This document shows, one piece after another, positions 18,312 to 26,979 of a stretch of DNA of 64,000 bases. Positions within the stretch are counted from its first letter, which is position 1. Every line of letters starts with the position of its first letter. Below the pieces are notes generated by a model, which was given only the letters and a program-made list of their open reading frames with translations, was not told the DNA's origin and did not search any database. Source of the stretch: Cryomorphaceae bacterium 1068 (GTDB lineage Bacteria > Bacteroidota > Bacteroidia > Flavobacteriales_D > Cryomorphaceae); contig JAPVXR010000008.1 in NCBI GenBank assembly GCA_027214385.1, positions 62,001 to 126,000 on the forward strand, written 5' to 3'. Position numbers and translations under genes: made by a program.

Positions 18312-19286
18312 TTAGCTGTGTAAAATTTCATCTGCTTCCATCTCGCCGATTGCATGTCCTTTGGCTTTCTCGATTCCTGCATTTATTTCAAAACCTAAGA
18401 TTAACACTATGGTGTTGAGGTATAGCCACAGCATGACAACCAATACCGTTCCTACCGAGCCATAGAGCTTGTTGTAATTACCGAAATTATTCACGTACCA
18501 AGCAAATAGCGATGAGACAATGATGAGTCCCAAAGTTGCAAAAGAAGCTCCGGCATTGATGGCCCTCCATTTGCCGCTATGGCCTGCACGATACAGCACT
18601 GAAATGGCGATTTCAAAAAGAATAATCACCAAGATCCACTTCGCTACTTCAAGAAAGAATACCACTACAGCTCCTCCGATGATATCCAAGTCTTGAAGGT
18701 ATTGGAACACGGGACCACTAATGGTAATAAGAATTACACCAAGGACGATGGTAAGACTGAAAACGAACAATAACCCAAATGATCGGACATATTGAAGAAC
18801 GATTCCGTGCGTTTTGTCCAGATTGTAGCTATGGCTAAAACCGTCCAGCAGTGCTTGAACAGCATTGGTGGAAAAGAAAAGCGTCAGAAAAAACGAGAGA
18901 CTGATGAGGGTTTCCTGCTTTTTATTTACCAAATCATCTAGGGTGCTCTCGACCAAACTGAAAGTATCGCCCGGCATGGCCCGATCGAGATAGATCATAA
19001 TACTCTCCTGAAAATTATCTATGGGTACAAACGGAATGACCGATAAAAATACGATGAGTAATGGTGGAATAGCCAAGATGAAGCGAAAACATACGGCCGA
19101 AGCTCTGGTCGTAATTCTCCCTTCCATTAAGCCGATCAAGAAAAATTGCAAGACTTGGTAGAGGTTGAGACCTCCGAAGCCTGGAAGCTTTATTCTCTTT
19201 AGAGCAAGTTTGGTCTTTCGAACCGGTGCCGATTCGAGGATACGATTTTTCTTTTCTTCATACCATTCAGAAAGTGCAAAGCCCAT
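18312..19286 (-). CDS. YihY/BrkB-family inner-membrane protein
   Basis: A 324-residue integral membrane protein with about six hydrophobic segments. It shows the family's conserved patterns TTRASAVCFRFILAIPPLLIVFLSVIPF, SSLFAWYVNNFGNYNKLYGSVGTV and the last segment LWLYLNTIVLILGFEINAGIE. YihY proteins were once called ribonuclease BN, wrongly. Their function is unsettled, with proposals of lipid or envelope transport. The gene stands alone on the minus strand with a near-consensus -7 box (TACCTTCG) just upstream. Confidence 0.9.
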   Translation of the reverse strand: MGFALSEWYEEKKNRILESAPVRKTKLALKRIKLPGFGGLNLYQVLQFFLIGLMEGRITTRASAVCFRFILAIPPLLIVFLSVIPFVPIDNFQESIMIYLDRAMPGDTFSLVESTLDDLVNKKQETLISLSFFLTLFFSTNAVQALLDGFSHSYNLDKTHGIVLQYVRSFGLLFVFSLTIVLGVILITISGPVFQYLQDLDIIGGAVVVFFLEVAKWILVIILFEIAISVLYRAGHSGKWRAINAGASFATLGLIIVSSLFAWYVNNFGNYNKLYGSVGTVLVVMLWLYLNTIVLILGFEINAGIEKAKGHAIGEMEADEILHS

Positions 19287-19292
19287 GGGGTG

Positions 19293-19300
19293 CGAAGGTA
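19293..19300 (-). promoter_or_regulatory. Probable -7 box for yihY-like gene
   Basis: The minus strand reads TACCTTCG, fitting TAnnTTYG, 6 bases before the ATG at 19286. The leader would be nearly absent. Confidence 0.4.
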
Positions 19301-19325
19301 AAAAAGTGAGGGTAAAAGTTTTTAC

Positions 19326-20159
19326 TTAATATGCCTTTAGGCTAATATCCAAACTACTAACGCTGTGGGTAAGCGCTCCCATAGATATAAAATCAACTCC
19401 ACACTCGGCGTATTGTCGAACGTTTTCCATTGTTATTCCACCACTGGCCTCCGTTTCGATATTTTCAGGAATGATAGAAACTGCCTTTCTTAAATCGTTA
19501 AAACTGAAATTGTCCAACATGATTCGGTCGATTAATCCCACTCTGAGAATTTCGTCTACTTCTGTTAAGTCTCGTGCTTCGATTTCCAACTTGATGTCAA
19601 GGCCGTGGCTTTTTCGGTAGTCATCAGCGAGAGTGATCGCTGCTTCAATACCGCCTGCGTAGTCGATATGATTATCCTTAATCATCATCATATCATACAA
19701 TCCGAATCGATGGTTTTCGCCACCACCGATTTGCACAGCAAGTTTTTCCAAAAAGCGGATTCCCGGAGTCGTTTTTCGAGTATCGAGAATTTTAGTGTCC
19801 AGTCCCGCTATTTTGTCCACGGTTTTTCGCGTAAGCGTGGCAATACCGCACATCCGCTGCACGCAATTCAATGCCAATCTCTCCGCCATCAAAATACTTC
19901 TGGCTTTTCCGCTTACGGTCATTACAACTGTTCCGGGCTCAACTGCTGTGCCGTCCGGTAATAAAGATTTCACTTGAAGATTGGGATCAATAAAGTAGAA
20001 AATCTGCTCTGCTATTCCCATGCCGGCAATAACGCCTCTCTCTTTGACAATCATCTTAGCTCTACCTACCGCTCCTTCCGGAATGCATGCCAAGCTAGTA
20101 TGATCGCCTTCACCGATGTCTTCCTGTACCGCATTGCGGATAAACTCATCTATGGTCAT
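19326..20159 (-). CDS. nadC: Nicotinate-nucleotide pyrophosphorylase (quinolinate phosphoribosyltransferase)
   Basis: A 277-residue enzyme of de novo NAD synthesis that makes nicotinate mononucleotide from quinolinate and PRPP. Family motifs include the N-terminal EDIGEGDHTS, the substrate-binding RMCGIATLTRK and DTRKTTPGIRFLEK, GGGENHRFGLYDMMMIKDNH, and the late EASGGI with glycine-rich phosphate loop. The start MTIDEFIRNAV at 20159 matches other NadC proteins. An upstream ATG at 20183 would add eight residues. nadA and nadB are not in the window. lhgO is divergent. Confidence 0.95.
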   Translation of the reverse strand: MTIDEFIRNAVQEDIGEGDHTSLACIPEGAVGRAKMIVKERGVIAGMGIAEQIFYFIDPNLQVKSLLPDGTAVEPGTVVMTVSGKARSILMAERLALNCVQRMCGIATLTRKTVDKIAGLDTKILDTRKTTPGIRFLEKLAVQIGGGENHRFGLYDMMMIKDNHIDYAGGIEAAITLADDYRKSHGLDIKLEIEARDLTEVDEILRVGLIDRIMLDNFSFNDLRKAVSIIPENIETEASGGITMENVRQYAECGVDFISMGALTHSVSSLDISLKAY

Positions 20160-20256
20160 ATAAAAGGGCCATTTCGTTAACACAAAGGTGAGAATATTTT
20201 GCCGATAAGACGACGCGAGTAAATCATCGTTTGACTCAGCAATCGTTCGTTTCGAT

Positions 20257-20264
20257 TAACTTTG
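20257..20264 (+). promoter_or_regulatory. -7 box for lhgO
   Basis: TAACTTTG is an exact TAnnTTTG. A TTTG at 20230-20233 lies 23 bases upstream, a slightly long spacing. The box excludes the upstream in-frame TTG at 20231 and supports ATG 20282. Confidence 0.55.
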
Positions 20265-20281
20265 TAGTAAAGTTTAAAAGC

Positions 20282-21523
20282 ATGACTGAAGATCTAGTTT
20301 TTGATGTAGCCATTGTAGGTGGAGGAATAGTAGGGGCGGCGACTTTTTACAAAATGCAGCTTCGGCATCCTGATCTCAATATCGTATTGATAGAGAAGGA
20401 AAAAGAACTCGCAGATCACCAGACGGGAAATAATTCAGGAGTAATCCACTCAGGACTTTACTACAAGCCCGGGAGCCTAAAAGCGGAAAACTGTGTAAAA
20501 GGACGAAAAGAACTTGTGGCTTTCGCCGAAGAGCACAACGTACCTCATGATGTATGTGGAAAAGTGGTTGTAGCTGCAGATGAGAGCGAGCTACCCATGC
20601 TCGATAAAATTTTTGAGATCGGAAAACAAAACGGCATCGAGGGTATCGAGAAAATTACCGCGGAGCAAATCAAAGAACGAGAGCCATTCTGTGTAGGAAT
20701 TGCGGGTATTTGGGTTCCGGTAACCGGAATTATCGATTATCGCGCAGCGACAGCCAAAATGGTTGAGTTGGCCTTGGCTACTAATCAAAGCTCCAAACTC
20801 GTTTTAGGAGAAGAGGTAACGGGCATAATGAAGGTGGGTGACCACGAGGAAGTGATAACTTCCGATTCAAAGTATAAAGCCAAGTATTTGGTTTTTTGCG
20901 GTGGCTTGCACGCTGACCGCTTAGCCAAGAAAGATCAAATCGATCTCAAAGAAAAAGTCGTTGGTTTTCGCGGAGATTACTACGAATTGACCGATCAGGC
21001 AAAGCATAAAATCAAGAATTTAATATATCCCGTACCGAATCCCGACTTTCCGTTTTTGGGCGTGCACTTCACCCGCATGACCAATGGTGAGATAGAATGT
21101 GGTCCCAACGCCGTATTCACTTTTAAACGAGAGGGTTATGGGAAAACCGATTTTAATTTACGCGATACTTTTGACGCCCTGACTTACGGAGGCACGTGGA
21201 AGCTCTTTTTTAAAAATATGAAGTTCGGGATTGATGAGTACCGACGTGCTTTTTCTAAGAAGCTTTTTCTCAAAACCCTTCAGCGCTTAGTGCCATCCCT
21301 CACTATGGACGATTTAAAGCCCGGGCGGTCAGGGGTGCGTGCGCTCTTATTGGGAACAGATGGAGATACCCGTGATGACTTTCGGATAGAGTATGGCAAC
21401 AATAGTATTCACGTGCTGAATGCGCCTTCTCCGGCAGCGACAGCTGCTTTAGCAATAGGTGGCCAGATATGTGATATGGCCGAGGAAAAGTTTGGTCTGG
21501 AAAAGGTGAATCAGCCCGCCTGA
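20282..21523 (+). CDS. lhgO: L-2-hydroxyglutarate oxidase/dehydrogenase, FAD-dependent
   Basis: A 413-residue FAD-dependent oxidoreductase of the DAO family. The N-terminal Rossmann motif is VAIVGGGIVGAATFY, followed by LIEKEKELADHQTGNNSGVIHSGLYYKPGS. This G-N-N-S-G-V-I-H-S-G-x-Y-Y motif is characteristic of LhgO, which oxidises L-2-hydroxyglutarate to 2-oxoglutarate and passes electrons to the respiratory chain. The C-terminus has NAPSPAATAALAIG, the end of the FAD site. The start is fixed by the -7 box at 20257-20264. The stop overlaps the convergent unknown gene by 13 bases. Confidence 0.9.
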   Translation: MTEDLVFDVAIVGGGIVGAATFYKMQLRHPDLNIVLIEKEKELADHQTGNNSGVIHSGLYYKPGSLKAENCVKGRKELVAFAEEHNVPHDVCGKVVVAADESELPMLDKIFEIGKQNGIEGIEKITAEQIKEREPFCVGIAGIWVPVTGIIDYRAATAKMVELALATNQSSKLVLGEEVTGIMKVGDHEEVITSDSKYKAKYLVFCGGLHADRLAKKDQIDLKEKVVGFRGDYYELTDQAKHKIKNLIYPVPNPDFPFLGVHFTRMTNGEIECGPNAVFTFKREGYGKTDFNLRDTFDALTYGGTWKLFFKNMKFGIDEYRRAFSKKLFLKTLQRLVPSLTMDDLKPGRSGVRALLLGTDGDTRDDFRIEYGNNSIHVLNAPSPAATAALAIGGQICDMAEEKFGLEKVNQPA

Positions 21524-22059
21524 ACCACCTTGTATTTCTCTAATAGTGTATCCCAATTCCAAAGAAAAGTCTCCATGGCCTCTTTGAGTCGCTGAATAAA
21601 AATGGGATTCGGTGAATCCAAGGATTTGAAATACTTCTCTTGGTATTTATTCAACTCGTAACGGCAGAATACTGTTCGAGCCATCGCGTTTGTCACGCTC
21701 TTGCTCGGATGATTTTTACGCATCATTAACTTTCTGGTCTCGCTCACCATTTGAGCCAGCTTCATTTTGTCCGTTTCGTACAGTGCTGCAAATTTCTCTA
21801 GAATGTACTGAGTGATTCGACGATCTTGGCCGGACTCAAAGTAGCTCGGGATCGCCTGGAGGTTTCCAGCCAAAACGATTATGGTGAATGCTCCGCTATC
21901 TTCAGGGTCTAAATCAGGAGGAGACAGGAATTCAGGTGAATCGTTAATTAAGCCTACTACATCTTCAAAACCCTCATCGATCAATAGCTGCAATCCGTTA
22001 ACGAAGATATTAGCTACTTTTTCTTCTGTAAGTTTTTTCTTCCCGAATAAGGTGATCAT
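21511..22059 (-). CDS. Conserved hypothetical protein, mostly alpha-helical
   Basis: A 182-residue protein starting MITLFGKKKLTEEKVANIF at 22059; 18 further in-frame codons upstream to 22113 look like leader. I do not recognise a named domain. It is predicted to be soluble and helical, with no signal peptide or membrane segment. Notable stretches are LSPPDLDPEDSGAF, the basic KLMMRKNHPSKSVTNAMAR and the aromatic FLWNWDTLLEKYKVV tail. It stands alone between lhgO (13-base convergent overlap) and a divergent DUF983 gene, so context gives no role. Codon use looks like its neighbours. Confidence 0.7.
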   Translation of the reverse strand: MITLFGKKKLTEEKVANIFVNGLQLLIDEGFEDVVGLINDSPEFLSPPDLDPEDSGAFTIIVLAGNLQAIPSYFESGQDRRITQYILEKFAALYETDKMKLAQMVSETRKLMMRKNHPSKSVTNAMARTVFCRYELNKYQEKYFKSLDSPNPIFIQRLKEAMETFLWNWDTLLEKYKVVQAG

Positions 22060-22219
22060 ACAACTAAAACGGTTTTTTGATTCGAACCTATAATTAAACA
22101 AAATTAAAGGCAAAGAAGGGTAGATGTTGGGGGGTGGTCAATTCTATTATCAACAAAGTTTTCAACCTGAACCCACGGTGAATTGCGACTTTGGTCACCT
22201 CCATTCCTTTAATCCTCTC

Positions 22220-22227
22220 TATCTTTG
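22220..22227 (+). promoter_or_regulatory. -7 box for DUF983 gene
   Basis: TATCTTTG is an exact TAnnTTTG, ending 9 bases before ATG 22237. The in-frame TTG at 22225 falls inside the box and is rejected as a start. Confidence 0.55.
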
Positions 22228-22236
22228 CGCCTTCTT

Positions 22237-22692
22237 ATGGGATTAAAAGGAACAAAACTGTACTCCATTTTTACATTTACTTGTCCGCGGTGTCAAGAGG
22301 GAAAGCTCTTTGAGACAAAAGCGACCTATGCCAGCGGGTTTACTAAGCTGAACAAGCGCTGTGACGTATGCGGAGAGAATTTCGAACGTGAACCCGGCTT
22401 CTATTTCGGAGCGGCTTACGTGAGCTATGCACTGACGGTTGCCCTCTGGGTCGCCCTCTATGTGGCATTAACGGTTTTCGATCTCATAGGAATCATGGAG
22501 TTCGATTTCTTCGATGATGGTTTCCTACTATTGATCTTGGGAATAATTCTCCTCGTGGCTCTTCTGCCTTTGCTTTATCGTATCTCCAGGGCAATTTGGA
22601 TTAATTTTTTCGTGAAGTATCGGGAGGACGCAATCGAATTCAATCGCGAAAAAGAGGCCGAAAAGATGTCGCGCCGCAACAAAATCGACTAG
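22237..22692 (+). CDS. DUF983 family membrane protein
   Basis: A 151-residue protein starting MGLKGTKLYSIF. Two cysteine pairs near the N-terminus (FTCPRCQEGKLF and KRCDVCGENF) form a small zinc-ribbon-like module. They are followed by the DUF983 hallmark REPGFYFGAAYVSYAL and two long hydrophobic segments, then a basic tail. The protein should be anchored in the inner membrane with the zinc ribbon in the cytoplasm. The function of the family is not established. It converges on the MsbA-like gene with five bases between stops. Confidence 0.88.
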   Translation: MGLKGTKLYSIFTFTCPRCQEGKLFETKATYASGFTKLNKRCDVCGENFEREPGFYFGAAYVSYALTVALWVALYVALTVFDLIGIMEFDFFDDGFLLLILGIILLVALLPLLYRISRAIWINFFVKYREDAIEFNREKEAEKMSRRNKID

Positions 22693-22697
22693 ACCAC

Positions 22698-24527
22698 TTA
22701 TTGGAAAGTCTGCATTTGGTGCAGTCTGTGGTATACTCCTTCTGCTTTAAGCAGTTCTTCATGGCTTCCCATTTCCGCAATATGCCCGCCTTCCAAAACC
22801 ACAATTTTATCAGCGTGACGAATCGTCGATAGCCTGTGGGCAATGACCAATGAAGTTCTATTTTTCATCAGTTTATTTATTGCGTCTTGAACCAATCGTT
22901 CTGATTCTGTATCCAAGGCTGAAGTTGCCTCATCCAAGATCAGGAATGGTGGATTTTTTAAAACGGCCCGCGCAATGCTTATGCGTTGTTTTTGTCCGCC
23001 GCTGAGCTTATTTCCCGAGTCTCCCACGTTGGTGTCAAATCCATCCTCCAAGCGCTCGATAAATTCGTAAGCGTTAGCAATCTCGGCTGCCTGAATCAGC
23101 TCCTCTCGCGTTGCGTCCGGTTTTGACATGAGGATATTGTTCGCAATGGTATCGTTAAAAAGAATGGATTCCTGCGATACCACGCCAAACATGCCTCTGA
23201 GCTGAGTGAGTGAGATATGGCGGATGTCTATTCCGTCAATGCTGATAGCACCCTCGGTCACGTCGTAGAAGCGAGGAACCAAGTTGGCCAGTGTACTCTT
23301 CCCCCCACCTGAAGGGCCTACTAAAGCTACCGTCTCACCTTTCTTGATTTCCAGATTTACACCGCTCAAAACTTTCTCACTTCCGTATTGAAAGCCAACA
23401 TTTTTAAGGATTACGTCCTCTTTGAATTCAGGATGATCTAACGGATTATCGGGCTCTTGAATTTTTTCTTCAGCATCTAAGACGTCATTGACGCGCTCCA
23501 CCGAGGCAAGCCCTTTCTGAATCTTGAAATAAGCCTGACTGAAGGACTTCGCTGGTGTAATAATTTGCGAAAAGATAAGAATGAAGGTGATGAAGAATTC
23601 TCCTGTAAACCCGTTATCTCCTGCATCTAAAACCAGTTGACCGCCATAGTAGATAAGGATGGCCAAGGTGATGGAGCTGAGGATTTCGGTCAGGGGACTA
23701 CCCAAATAGTGCTTTCGAAATAGCTTCACCATGAGCGTGAAAAACTCTTGATTCTTTCGGTCAAAGCGTGTTTGTGTTGCCTCCTGAGCGTTGAAGGCTT
23801 GAATAACACGCAATCCGCCGAGCGATTCTTCGAAAACGGAAAGTACCTCTCCCAATTTTGATTGACCACTTTTAGCTGCGCCCTTGAGCTTTCTACCAAT
23901 GATGGAAATGAGGATTCCGCTGATTGGTAAAAGGACCAAGACAAAAAGAGTGAGCTTCCAGCTCATGAAGAACATGGTAGCGAGGTAGGTAACGATCAGA
24001 ATGGGATCGCGAAAGACCATTTCCATCGAAGAGATGATTGAATTTTCGATTTCATTCACATCAGAGGTTACCCTCGAAATGATATCTCCTTTTCGCTCTT
24101 CGCTGTAATAACCGAGGTGTAATTTCAGAATCTTTCGGTGCATGGCTTCCCGCACATCTCTGATCACTCCGATGCGAATTGGTGCAAGGAAATACATCGT
24201 CATAAATCGAGTGATATTCTTCAGAAAGAAGATCACCACGATAAAGATGCAGAAGTAAACCAGAGCTGATTCAGGTCCGTTTTTTAGAATGAAAGCGCCA
24301 ATTTGGTAATCAGCATACTGCAAAAACTGAGAAGATGTAAAGCCGAAGGCAGGTTCGGTCTCGGGGAGCGTGAGCTCTTCTGAACTGAAGAGGATAGTCA
24401 AAAAAGGTGCAACCGCGGCAAGTGAGAACAGCGAAAATATTGTAGCCAATACATTGAAAAACAAGTTTCCGACTACTTCGGACTTGTAATTTTTTAGGAG
24501 CTTCAGTATTTGAACGAAACCTTTCAT
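22698..24527 (-). CDS. MsbA-like ABC exporter (fused membrane and ATPase domains)
   Basis: A 609-residue half-transporter. The first ~330 residues hold six membrane segments with the exporter pattern YYSEERKGDIISRVTSDVNEIE. The ATPase domain has Walker A GPSGGGKST, Q-loop VSQESILFND, signature KLSGGQKQRISIARA and Walker B LILDEATSALD with H-loop AHRLSTI. As a homodimer it probably flips lipid A core or another lipid from the inner membrane. Specificity cannot be told, and multidrug export is an alternative. Its start overlaps the purB stop by 4 bases. Confidence 0.92.
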   Translation of the reverse strand: MKGFVQILKLLKNYKSEVVGNLFFNVLATIFSLFSLAAVAPFLTILFSSEELTLPETEPAFGFTSSQFLQYADYQIGAFILKNGPESALVYFCIFIVVIFFLKNITRFMTMYFLAPIRIGVIRDVREAMHRKILKLHLGYYSEERKGDIISRVTSDVNEIENSIISSMEMVFRDPILIVTYLATMFFMSWKLTLFVLVLLPISGILISIIGRKLKGAAKSGQSKLGEVLSVFEESLGGLRVIQAFNAQEATQTRFDRKNQEFFTLMVKLFRKHYLGSPLTEILSSITLAILIYYGGQLVLDAGDNGFTGEFFITFILIFSQIITPAKSFSQAYFKIQKGLASVERVNDVLDAEEKIQEPDNPLDHPEFKEDVILKNVGFQYGSEKVLSGVNLEIKKGETVALVGPSGGGKSTLANLVPRFYDVTEGAISIDGIDIRHISLTQLRGMFGVVSQESILFNDTIANNILMSKPDATREELIQAAEIANAYEFIERLEDGFDTNVGDSGNKLSGGQKQRISIARAVLKNPPFLILDEATSALDTESERLVQDAINKLMKNRTSLVIAHRLSTIRHADKIVVLEGGHIAEMGSHEELLKAEGVYHRLHQMQTFQ

Positions 24528-25873
24528 TCTTGCACCAATTGGATGCCTAAATAGTTAAAAGGAGTAATTTCTTTCAATTCGTTTTTCACGTCATCGCTCA
24601 CCTTCAATCTTTCGATAAACGCGTGCAAGCTGTCTCGGTTGATTGTTTCGTTAGTGCGTGTAAGGTCTCTCAATGCTTCGTAGGGCTTTTCATAACCCTC
24701 GCGCCGCAATATCGTTTGGATGGCCTCTGCCGCCACACTCCAATTTTGGTCTAAATCGGCTAGGAAGGCTTCTTCATTCAACAGGAGCTTCCCTAAGCCT
24801 TTCTTTAATGAGTGAAGTGCGACCAAGCTGTAGCCAAAAGGCATTCCGATATTTCGAAGTACTGTGCTATCTGTCAAGTCGCGTTGAAGTCGAGATATAG
24901 GGAGTTTTGCAGACAAGTGTTCCAAAACGGCATTTGCCAGCCCCAGATTGCCCTCGGCATTTTCGAAGTCAATCGGGTTTACTTTATGAGGCATTGCCGA
25001 TGAGCCAACTTCACCTTTCTTAATCGATTGTTTAAAATAGTCCAGTGAAACGTATTGCCAGATGTCTCGACATAAATCTGTGAGTATGGTATTGATTCGT
25101 TTGAAAGCATCAAAGCGAGCTGCCAATTGATCATAGTGCTCAATCTGAGTGGTCGTTTGAAGTCGCTCAATTCCCAATCGATTCGTGAGAAATTCATTCG
25201 AAAACTTCACCCAATCAATTTCAGGAAAGGCTACAAAATGAGCATTGAAGTTTCCTGTAGCGCCACCGAATTTCCCACATACGGGAATGTTTTTTAGCCC
25301 CTCGGCTTGTGTTCTCAATCGCTCTACAAAAACCTGAATCTCTTTTCCCAATCGGGTAGGAGATGCGGGTTGACCGTGAGTGCGCGCCAGCATTGGAACG
25401 TCTTTCCAATCATTTGCTCTTAGGGAAAGTATTTCACAGACCTCCTCAAAAAGCGGAAGCCATACATCGTCAAAACATTCTTTGATCGACATAGGCACCG
25501 ATGTGTTGTTGATGTCTTGTGAAGTGAGTCCAAAGTGAATAAACTCATTGTATTTCTGAAGCCCCAATTTCTCAAATGACTCTTTAATGAAATACTCCAC
25601 GGCTTTCACGTCGTGGTTCGTCACCCGTTCGAAATCTTTTACTTTTTCGGCATCGGCCTCAGAAAAGTCTTGATAGATTTTTCTGATTTCGCTTTGAGAT
25701 TCTTTAGGGAAATCTGCCAGCATGCTGATAGGTTGTTCCGTCAGTGCCAAAAAGTACTCGATCTCCACGCGGACGCGGTATTTGATCAAGGCGAATTCTG
25801 AAAAATATGGAATGAGGCTCGATGTCTTTGATGCGTATCTCCCATCGATGGGGGAGATGGCCGTAATGCTCAT
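24524..25873 (-). CDS. purB: Adenylosuccinate lyase
   Basis: A 449-residue fumarase/aspartase superfamily enzyme that acts twice in purine synthesis (SAICAR to AICAR, and adenylosuccinate to AMP). The start MSITAISPIDGRYASKT at 25873 matches the family. A 24-codon upstream extension, rich in Cys and Phe, is rejected. The signature SSAMPHKVNPIDFEN is complete, as are TSQDINNTS and ARTHGQPASPTRLGKE with its histidine. The length and the SPIDGRY start place it with the E. coli-type PurB. It is followed by the ABC exporter with a 4-base overlap. Confidence 0.96.
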   Translation of the reverse strand: MSITAISPIDGRYASKTSSLIPYFSEFALIKYRVRVEIEYFLALTEQPISMLADFPKESQSEIRKIYQDFSEADAEKVKDFERVTNHDVKAVEYFIKESFEKLGLQKYNEFIHFGLTSQDINNTSVPMSIKECFDDVWLPLFEEVCEILSLRANDWKDVPMLARTHGQPASPTRLGKEIQVFVERLRTQAEGLKNIPVCGKFGGATGNFNAHFVAFPEIDWVKFSNEFLTNRLGIERLQTTTQIEHYDQLAARFDAFKRINTILTDLCRDIWQYVSLDYFKQSIKKGEVGSSAMPHKVNPIDFENAEGNLGLANAVLEHLSAKLPISRLQRDLTDSTVLRNIGMPFGYSLVALHSLKKGLGKLLLNEEAFLADLDQNWSVAAEAIQTILRREGYEKPYEALRDLTRTNETINRDSLHAFIERLKVSDDVKNELKEITPFNYLGIQLVQE

Positions 25874-25984
25874 GTCGTTTGTATATGGAAAGCGCAAAAA
25901 TCCACATTTTTTGGCAAACCAAAAAGTGCAGCTCCTTTTGCCCACTCGATGCTAAAAATGTAAGTTCGCATTAAACCTGATCTC

Positions 25985-26464
25985 ATGGAAATCGCACTTG
26001 TCATTTTGAGTGGCTTGTTACTTTTAATCGGATTGCTTGGTGCAATCCTACCCATCCTTCCCGGGCCCATTATTTCTTGGGTGGGAATTTTGATTCTGCA
26101 TTTCACAGATTATGCAGAATACTCTACCACTTTTTTGGTCGTTTCGGCAGCTATCGTGGCAGTCATTACCGTGTTGGATTATTTCATCCCGATCTGGGGT
26201 ACCAAAAAATTCGGTGGAACCAAAGCTGGAGTCACAGGCTCTACCGTAGGATTGGTTGTTGGGTTATTTTTTCCTCCGTTGGGGCTGATTATCGGGCCTT
26301 TTGCGGGTGCTTTGATCGGAGAGATTCTAGCGAATCGAAAGGAGTTTAAGAAAGCCTTAAAAAGTGCTACTGGCTCGTTTCTGGGATTTCTGCTCGGAAC
26401 AGGTCTTAAGCTAATTTACTGCGGTGTAATGATTTACTACTTCTTTGAAGCGGTTCTTGCCTAG
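25985..26464 (+). CDS. DUF456 family membrane protein
   Basis: A 159-residue, very hydrophobic protein with about four or five membrane segments. The DUF456 pattern is recognisable in LLLIGLLGAILPILPGPIISWVG, in the glycine-rich FGGTKAGVTGSTVGLVVGLFFPPLG, and in GPFAGALIGEI. The last is a repeat-like Gly-zipper segment. The function of the family is unknown. It reads away from purB (divergent, about 110 bases apart) and overlaps the convergent DUF6438 gene by 4 bases. Confidence 0.88.
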   Translation: MEIALVILSGLLLLIGLLGAILPILPGPIISWVGILILHFTDYAEYSTTFLVVSAAIVAVITVLDYFIPIWGTKKFGGTKAGVTGSTVGLVVGLFFPPLGLIIGPFAGALIGEILANRKEFKKALKSATGSFLGFLLGTGLKLIYCGVMIYYFFEAVLA

Positions 26465-26979
26465 CGAAGAGAATAAGGCTTCCAATCCCTCTCATTGAGC
26501 ATGATACCCAAATTTTCGTGAAAGTCTTTTAGTACTTGAGGAACTCCCATGCGAGCCTTTACTCGGTGAGACTCATCGTTGAGCTGAATTTCAGAAATAG
26601 TCGAAGGTAGGTCAGTAACTCTGGGATCGTTGTATTCTGAATCCAAATTGAAGTAGTCAATGGAACTTGCCATGCCATAAATCTTTTCGAGATCAGCTTC
26701 GCTGAAGCGATAAGAGTAAAGCCCCATTTTTTCGGCAAAGTTTAAACCTTCGTAGGTTGCAAAGCCGCTTTGGTACACGTTGATTTTAAAAACCGGACAC
26801 CTTCCGAAACAAGGTGTTCTTTCAAAGTGAACAGCTAAAGAATCTTTTGGAGCTGGTGGATCCATGATCACTACAACCGTATCGGGCACGCTCACTACTT
26901 GAGCGGAAGCAGCTTCTTTTTTTGAATTGCAGCTTATGCCAAAAAGCAGAACGAAAAAGAACAGGATGGAATACCTCAT
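26461..26979 (-). CDS. DUF6438-type lipoprotein
   Basis: A 172-residue protein with a short hydrophobic signal and a cysteine at residue 17 (LLFGISCNSKKE), so probably a lipoprotein, though the lipobox is non-canonical at -3. The mature part has the DUF6438 motif FERTPCFGRCPVFKINVYQSG with its paired cysteines, a conserved D-x-x-x-T-x-I-x-L core, and ends soon after. The function is unknown; a periplasmic or surface location is inferred. Its ATG overlaps the yidC stop as TAATG, so it is translated from the yidC message. Confidence 0.8.
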   Translation of the reverse strand: MRYSILFFFVLLFGISCNSKKEAASAQVVSVPDTVVVIMDPPAPKDSLAVHFERTPCFGRCPVFKINVYQSGFATYEGLNFAEKMGLYSYRFSEADLEKIYGMASSIDYFNLDSEYNDPRVTDLPSTISEIQLNDESHRVKARMGVPQVLKDFHENLGIMLNERDWKPYSLR

